64,000 nucleotides of DNA from Burkholderia sp. IMCC1007 (lineage in GTDB: Bacteria > Pseudomonadota > Gammaproteobacteria > Burkholderiales > Burkholderiaceae): contig NZ_JAPVQY010000001.1 of assembly GCF_027257875.1 (NCBI RefSeq), positions 456,692-520,691 of the forward strand, read 5' to 3'. The notes under the pieces were generated by a model, which saw nothing but the letters and a program-made list of their open reading frames with translations, did no database searches and was not told the DNA's origin. Both the position numbers and the translations under genes were made by a program. Shown here one piece after another: positions 60,469-64,000 of this stretch (positions within the stretch are counted from its first letter, which is position 1; each line of letters starts with the position of its first letter).

Positions 60469-61953
60469 ATGGACATCGCGATCCGCATCGAAGGCCGTCA
60501 CGACCTGACCGGGCAGATCTTCCGCCAGCTGCGCACCGCGATCGTCGACGGGCGGCTCGAGGGCGGCGCCCGCCTGCCGTCGACGCGCGATCTCGCGAAG
60601 CAGCTCGGTGTGTCACGCAAGACGACGCTCGACGCGTTCGAGCGCCTCGTCGCCGAGGGCTATCTGAACACGCGCGCCGGCGACGGCACGTTCGTCGCCA
60701 CTGGCCTCGCACGGGTGCCGCATGCGGCGGCCGCGGCAACGCCGTCGCTCGTCGAAGCCACGCCGCAGGTCCATGCCGTCGCAGCGCGCGAACTGTGGGA
60801 CGACCTGCCCGACGCGCTCGCGATGCCCGCGCCGCAGGAGTCGCCCGCCTTCGATTTTCGCGGCGGCGTGACCGACAAGACGCTGTTCCCGTTCGACGCG
60901 TGGCGCCGCTGCCTGCATCACGCACTGCGCCTGCAGGCGCGCGGCCCCGGCCAGTATCACGACCCGGCCGGCGATCCGCAGTTGCGCGGCGCGATCGCGC
61001 GCTACGTCGGGTTCAGCCGTGCGGTCGCGTGCGGCTGGGACGACGTGCTCGTCACGCACGGCGCGCAACAGGCGCTCGACCTGATCGCGCGCGTGGTCGT
61101 GCGGCCGGGCGACGTCGTCGCGGTCGAGAATCCCGGCTATCCGCCGGCACGCGCGGCGTTCGCGTCGCTCGGCGCGACGGTGATCGGCGTGCCGGTCGAT
61201 GCGCACGGCATCGTCACCGAGCGGCTGCCCGACGACGCGCGCCTCGTCTACGTGACGCCGTCGCACCAGTTCCCGCTCGGGATGCCGATGACACTGGACC
61301 GGCGCGTCGCGCTGCTCGAATGGGCTCAGCGCCGCCGCGCGGTGATCATCGAGGACGACTACGACGGCGAGTTCCGCTTCGAGGGCCGCCCGGTGGAATC
61401 GCTGAAAAGCCTCGACCGCGCCGGCCTCGTCGCGTACGTCGGCACGTTCTCGAAGACGATCTTCCCGGAACTGCGGATCGGCTACGCGATACCGCCGCGC
61501 GCGCTGCGCGGCGCGCTGTGCAAGGCCAAGCAGATCGTCGACTGGCATACCTGCTCGCTGACGCAGGCCGCGCTCGCACGCTTCATGGTCGAAGGCGACT
61601 TCGCCCGGCATCTGCGACGCGTACAGAAGCACTACGACGCGCGCCGCAAGATGCTGATCGCACACCTGCGCGGCGGACTCGCGCCGTGGTTCGACGCGAT
61701 CGTGCCGACCGCCGGCATTCACCTCGCCGCGCTGCTGACACCCGGGCTCGACGAAAGCGCGCTGGTCCGGGCAGCCCGCACGCACGGCATCGGCCTGTAC
61801 GGGATCTCGGCGTTCCACGTCGGCGCGCCGGAGCGGGCAGGCTTGCTGTTCGGCTATGGCGGGATCGACGCGCTGCGGATCGATACGGCGCTCGCGAAGT
61901 TATTTGCGCTGCTGGATTCGGACGCTATCGGCGACACGCCACTGGTTACCTGA
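60469..61953 (+). CDS. MocR/PdxR-type regulator (GntR helix-turn-helix fused to aminotransferase)
   Basis: 494-aa fusion. Residues 1-75: GntR winged helix (GQIFRQLRTAIVDGRLEGGA, RLPSTRDLAKQLGVSRKTTL). Residues about 115-490: fold-type I PLP domain with HGAQQALDLIARVVVRPGD, DDYDGEFRFEGRP and the PLP lysine Lys329 in GTFSKTIFPELRIGYA. The domain usually binds PLP as a sensor. A GAGGT ribosome site precedes the ATG. It is upstream of an AhpD-like gene and a cupin on the same strand, which it may control together; known relatives control pyridoxal synthesis or GABA use. Confidence 0.92.
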   Translation: MDIAIRIEGRHDLTGQIFRQLRTAIVDGRLEGGARLPSTRDLAKQLGVSRKTTLDAFERLVAEGYLNTRAGDGTFVATGLARVPHAAAAATPSLVEATPQVHAVAARELWDDLPDALAMPAPQESPAFDFRGGVTDKTLFPFDAWRRCLHHALRLQARGPGQYHDPAGDPQLRGAIARYVGFSRAVACGWDDVLVTHGAQQALDLIARVVVRPGDVVAVENPGYPPARAAFASLGATVIGVPVDAHGIVTERLPDDARLVYVTPSHQFPLGMPMTLDRRVALLEWAQRRRAVIIEDDYDGEFRFEGRPVESLKSLDRAGLVAYVGTFSKTIFPELRIGYAIPPRALRGALCKAKQIVDWHTCSLTQAALARFMVEGDFARHLRRVQKHYDARRKMLIAHLRGGLAPWFDAIVPTAGIHLAALLTPGLDESALVRAARTHGIGLYGISAFHVGAPERAGLLFGYGGIDALRIDTALAKLFALLDSDAIGDTPLVT

Positions 61954-62047
61954 ATTTTCTCAAAATTGGCCATTCAAGCGAGCCAGTGACGGGCATACAG
62001 TGGGTCCTGTCGCGCCGCCGTGCGCATCAACCCACCGAGGAGCCGCC

Positions 62048-62485
62048 ATGCAACCGCGCCTGAACTTCTACGCCGCCAGCCCGAACGCCATCAAGGTGAT
62101 GCGCAACGCCGAGGAATTCCTCGCGAAGAGCACGATCGAAAAGCCGCTCGCCGAACTCGTCCGGCTGCGCGCATCGCAAATCAACGGCTGCGCGTTCTGC
62201 GTCGACATGCATACGGCGGACGCGCGCAAAGGCGGCGAAGCCGAGCGCCGCCTGGCGACCGTCGTCGTGTGGCGCGAAACGCCGTTCTTCACCGAGCGCG
62301 AACGCGCGGCGCTCGAATGGACCGAGGCGCTGACGCTGGTCGCCGACAACCACGTGCCCGATTCGGTCTGGGAAGCCGTGAAGCCGCATTTCAGCGACGA
62401 AGAGTTGTTCGAGCTGTCGCTGCTGATCACGACGATCAATGCGTGGAACCGCTTCGCGATCGCGTTCCGCAAGATGCCCGAGTAA
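62048..62485 (+). CDS. AhpD/carboxymuconolactone decarboxylase-like protein
   Basis: 145-aa all-helical protein of the AhpD-like superfamily. Key stretch ELVRLRASQINGCAFCVDMH holds Glu36, Cys48, Cys51 and His55, the E-x11-C-x2-C-x3-H relay of alkylhydroperoxidase-type members. So a thiol peroxidase role is likelier than a decarboxylase. C-terminal NAWNRFAIAFR is a family mark. It is 94 nt after the MocR gene and 10 nt before the cupin gene, a probable operon. Confidence 0.88.
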   Translation: MQPRLNFYAASPNAIKVMRNAEEFLAKSTIEKPLAELVRLRASQINGCAFCVDMHTADARKGGEAERRLATVVVWRETPFFTERERAALEWTEALTLVADNHVPDSVWEAVKPHFSDEELFELSLLITTINAWNRFAIAFRKMPE

Positions 62486-62495
62486 GGAGACGGCG

Positions 62496-62918
62496 ATGAG
62501 CACGCGTTCGACTCTCCGTCACACGGTGTTATGCGCGTCGCTCGCGCTCGGCGCCGCGCTGCCGGCCGCCGCCCATGCGCACGATGCGGGCGACCACGTG
62601 CACGCGATCATGCGGCAGGCCGTGCCGGACGCGCCGGGCAAGCTCGCGGTCGTCGCGACCGTCGACTATGCGCCCGGCCAGGCGTCGGAACCGCACCGGC
62701 ACCTCGGCTCGGTGTTCGCGGTCGTGTCGAAAGGCGAAGTGCTGTCGCAGCTGAACGGCGGGCCGGTGCGCCGCTATCGCGCCGGCGAAGGCTGGTACGA
62801 GCCGCCCGGTTCGCGCCATCAGGTGTCGCGCAATGCGAGCGCGACCGAACCCGCGCAACTCGTCGTGTTCGGGCTGACCGGGGAGCACGACCCGCTGAAG
62901 TCGCCGATCGCTCAGTAA
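62496..62918 (+). CDS. Secreted cupin-domain protein
   Basis: 140-aa protein with signal peptide (VLCASLALGAALPAAAHAH) and one cupin barrel. Metal-site residues: PHRHLGSVFAVVSKGEVLSQ (two His) and later PPGSRHQVS (His). An AAGGAGA ribosome site precedes the ATG, 10 nt after the AhpD-like stop. The glutamate of the first cupin motif is missing, so metal binding may be by histidines only. Function unknown; probably co-expressed with the AhpD-like protein. Confidence 0.85.
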   Translation: MSTRSTLRHTVLCASLALGAALPAAAHAHDAGDHVHAIMRQAVPDAPGKLAVVATVDYAPGQASEPHRHLGSVFAVVSKGEVLSQLNGGPVRRYRAGEGWYEPPGSRHQVSRNASATEPAQLVVFGLTGEHDPLKSPIAQ

Positions 62919-63288
62919 CGATGCTGGAGGGGGCGCGTGCCGTGGCGGGCACGCGCCGCGAGGTGCGCTCTCGGCTACCCGGCCCGTGCCGAGCGGTCCC
63001 AGGCAGCGGCTCCGCTTCGCCATTCCGCCAACACTTCCCCCGCCGTGCCTGAAGTGGTCGACCAACTTTGGACGCAGCGCCGGGCTAGGCCGCGAGCGTT
63101 CCAGCGCGCTGGCGGCAGTCCCTTCGGTTTCCGCATTAGCCGTTCCCTACATTCCAACTGCGGCACACACCGGCTCGCCGCGCCGCCGCCCCGCCATCCC
63201 GCACACCACTCGCCGCCAAGCCGGCCGCGCCAACGCGCGCGAAAACCCTTCCTTGAAATTAACTAACTCATCAATTAGCGTCGTGTGC
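62919..63288. other. Intergenic region with a possible TetR operator
   Basis: 370 nt upstream of the TetR gene. No coding frame is convincing. An imperfect dyad, CTAACT (63263-63268) CATC AATTAG (63273-63278), lies 10 nt before the ATG in an AT-rich patch. It could be the autoregulatory operator. Confidence 0.35.
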
Positions 63289-63987
63289 ATGAACGCGAAA
63301 GCCACCGTCGCCAGGCCGCGCGGGCGCCGCCCGTCGGTGCACGATTTCGACCTGCGCGACCACATGCTCGACGTCGCGATCCAGTTGTTCGCGGAGCGCG
63401 GCATCGCCGCGACGACGGTCGCGCAGATCGCCGCGGCTGCCGGCGTCACGTCGGCGATGGTCCATTACTACTTCACGAATCGCGAGCAGCTGCTCGATGC
63501 GATCGTCGAGGAGCGGCTTGCGCAGGCGATCGCGTTCGTGTGGCGCCCCACGGCTGCGCAGACCGAAAGCGATCCGTTCGCGCTCGTCGCCGAACTCGTC
63601 GACCGGCTCTTCGACGTCACGCACCGGATGCCGTGGCTGCCGTCGATCTGGCTGCGCGAGATCGTCCACGAAGGCGGGCTGCTGCGCGAGCGGATGGTCC
63701 AGCGCATTCCGCTCGAGCATGTCGGGCGTTTCGCCGAACGCATCCGCGCCGCGCAACAGGGCGGCACGCTGAATCCGTCGCTCGAACCGGCGTTCCTGTT
63801 TCATTCGATCATCGCGCTCGTGATGCTGCCGCTCGCAACCGCGAAGCTGTGGCAAAGCGCGCGCGGCCTGCCGCCGATCGATCGCGACGTGCTGCATCGC
63901 CATGTCCGCGCGCTGCTCGACGCCGGCATGCAGCCGCCCCGCGTCGCGCCGGCTGCGCGCGCACGCTCGTCACGGAGGCGCGCGTGA
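63289..63987 (+). CDS. TetR-family transcriptional regulator
   Basis: 232-aa repressor. N-terminal helix-turn-helix: RDHMLDVAIQLFAERGIAAT, TVAQIAAAAGVTSAMVHYYF, TNREQLLDAIVEERL. The remaining helices form the ligand domain (WLPSIWLREIVHEGGLLRER, FLFHSIIALVMLPLATAKLW). Regulators of this type often sit ahead of an HlyD/ABC-2 or RND efflux operon; the window ends 13 nt after the stop, so the target is not visible. ATG 63289 has no clear ribosome site. Confidence 0.9.
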   Translation: MNAKATVARPRGRRPSVHDFDLRDHMLDVAIQLFAERGIAATTVAQIAAAAGVTSAMVHYYFTNREQLLDAIVEERLAQAIAFVWRPTAAQTESDPFALVAELVDRLFDVTHRMPWLPSIWLREIVHEGGLLRERMVQRIPLEHVGRFAERIRAAQQGGTLNPSLEPAFLFHSIIALVMLPLATAKLWQSARGLPPIDRDVLHRHVRALLDAGMQPPRVAPAARARSSRRRA

Positions 63988-64000
63988 GCGCGGCCCGCGC

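Overview
The window looks like a stretch of a Burkholderia-type (Burkholderia cepacia complex-like) secondary chromosome. This rests on the high GC content with strong G/C third positions, the general porin and DUF4148 families, the many LysR/AraC/TetR/IclR regulators each beside a small catabolic or efflux unit, and the beta-alanine and levan gene sets. The species is inference. No rRNA, tRNA, CRISPR array, complete insertion sequence or replication origin was seen.

Layout. 1-0.4 kb: 5' end of an AtoE-type short-chain fatty acid transporter. 0.5-2.5 kb: a visibly AT-richer insert with a hipBA toxin-antitoxin pair and a scrap of a tyrosine integrase. 2.6-8 kb: CLC chloride channel, cytosine deaminase, VOC protein, porin and a DUF4148 protein. 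8-12 kb: LysR and a FUSC-type efflux protein. 11.8-15.4 kb: DmpA-type aminopeptidase, APC permease and a divergent LuxR-type regulator. 15.5-17.9 kb: small genes mixed with decayed AraC and LysR remnants. 18-22 kb: beta-alanine catabolism (aminotransferase, CoA-acylating semialdehyde dehydrogenase, divergent LysR), followed by an 11-bp tandem repeat. 22.2-24.4 kb: MarR/membrane protein/MFS operon with a large palindromic operator. 24.4-26.9 kb: cupin, GlxA-type regulator, SDR. 26.8-32.7 kb: two tandem MFS paralogues, an unusual MBL-fold hydrolase and a double-length IclR regulator. 33.5-38.4 kb: Lrp/LysE pair, YqaA protein, acyl-CoA synthetase and a divergent Crp/Fnr regulator. 38.6-46.7 kb: an RND efflux system (permease, adaptor, outer membrane factor) with its own two-component system. 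46.8-53.3 kb: LysE, a G/T-rich repeat, AraC, SDR, a lipoprotein, an AI-2E family permease, and an OYE/DJ-1 pair with two copies of a TetR-type operator. 53.7-58.3 kb: LacI repressor, levansucrase and exo-levanase. 58.3-64 kb: SDR/LysR, MocR regulator with AhpD-like protein and cupin, and a TetR regulator.

How the parts work together. Most units pair one regulator with a short catabolic or transport operon. Several operators are readable: two LacI-type palindromes over the levansucrase promoter, twin 13-bp dyads in front of marR, a dyad around the hipB promoter, and two 15-bp TetR/NemR-like boxes near the OYE/DJ-1 operon with no tetR gene in the window. No clearly new multi-gene system was identified. 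The strongest candidates for follow-up are the double IclR/MBL/MFS cluster with its altered metal site, the RND pump lacking a TM10 lysine, and the two short-unit repeats, each lying between convergent genes.
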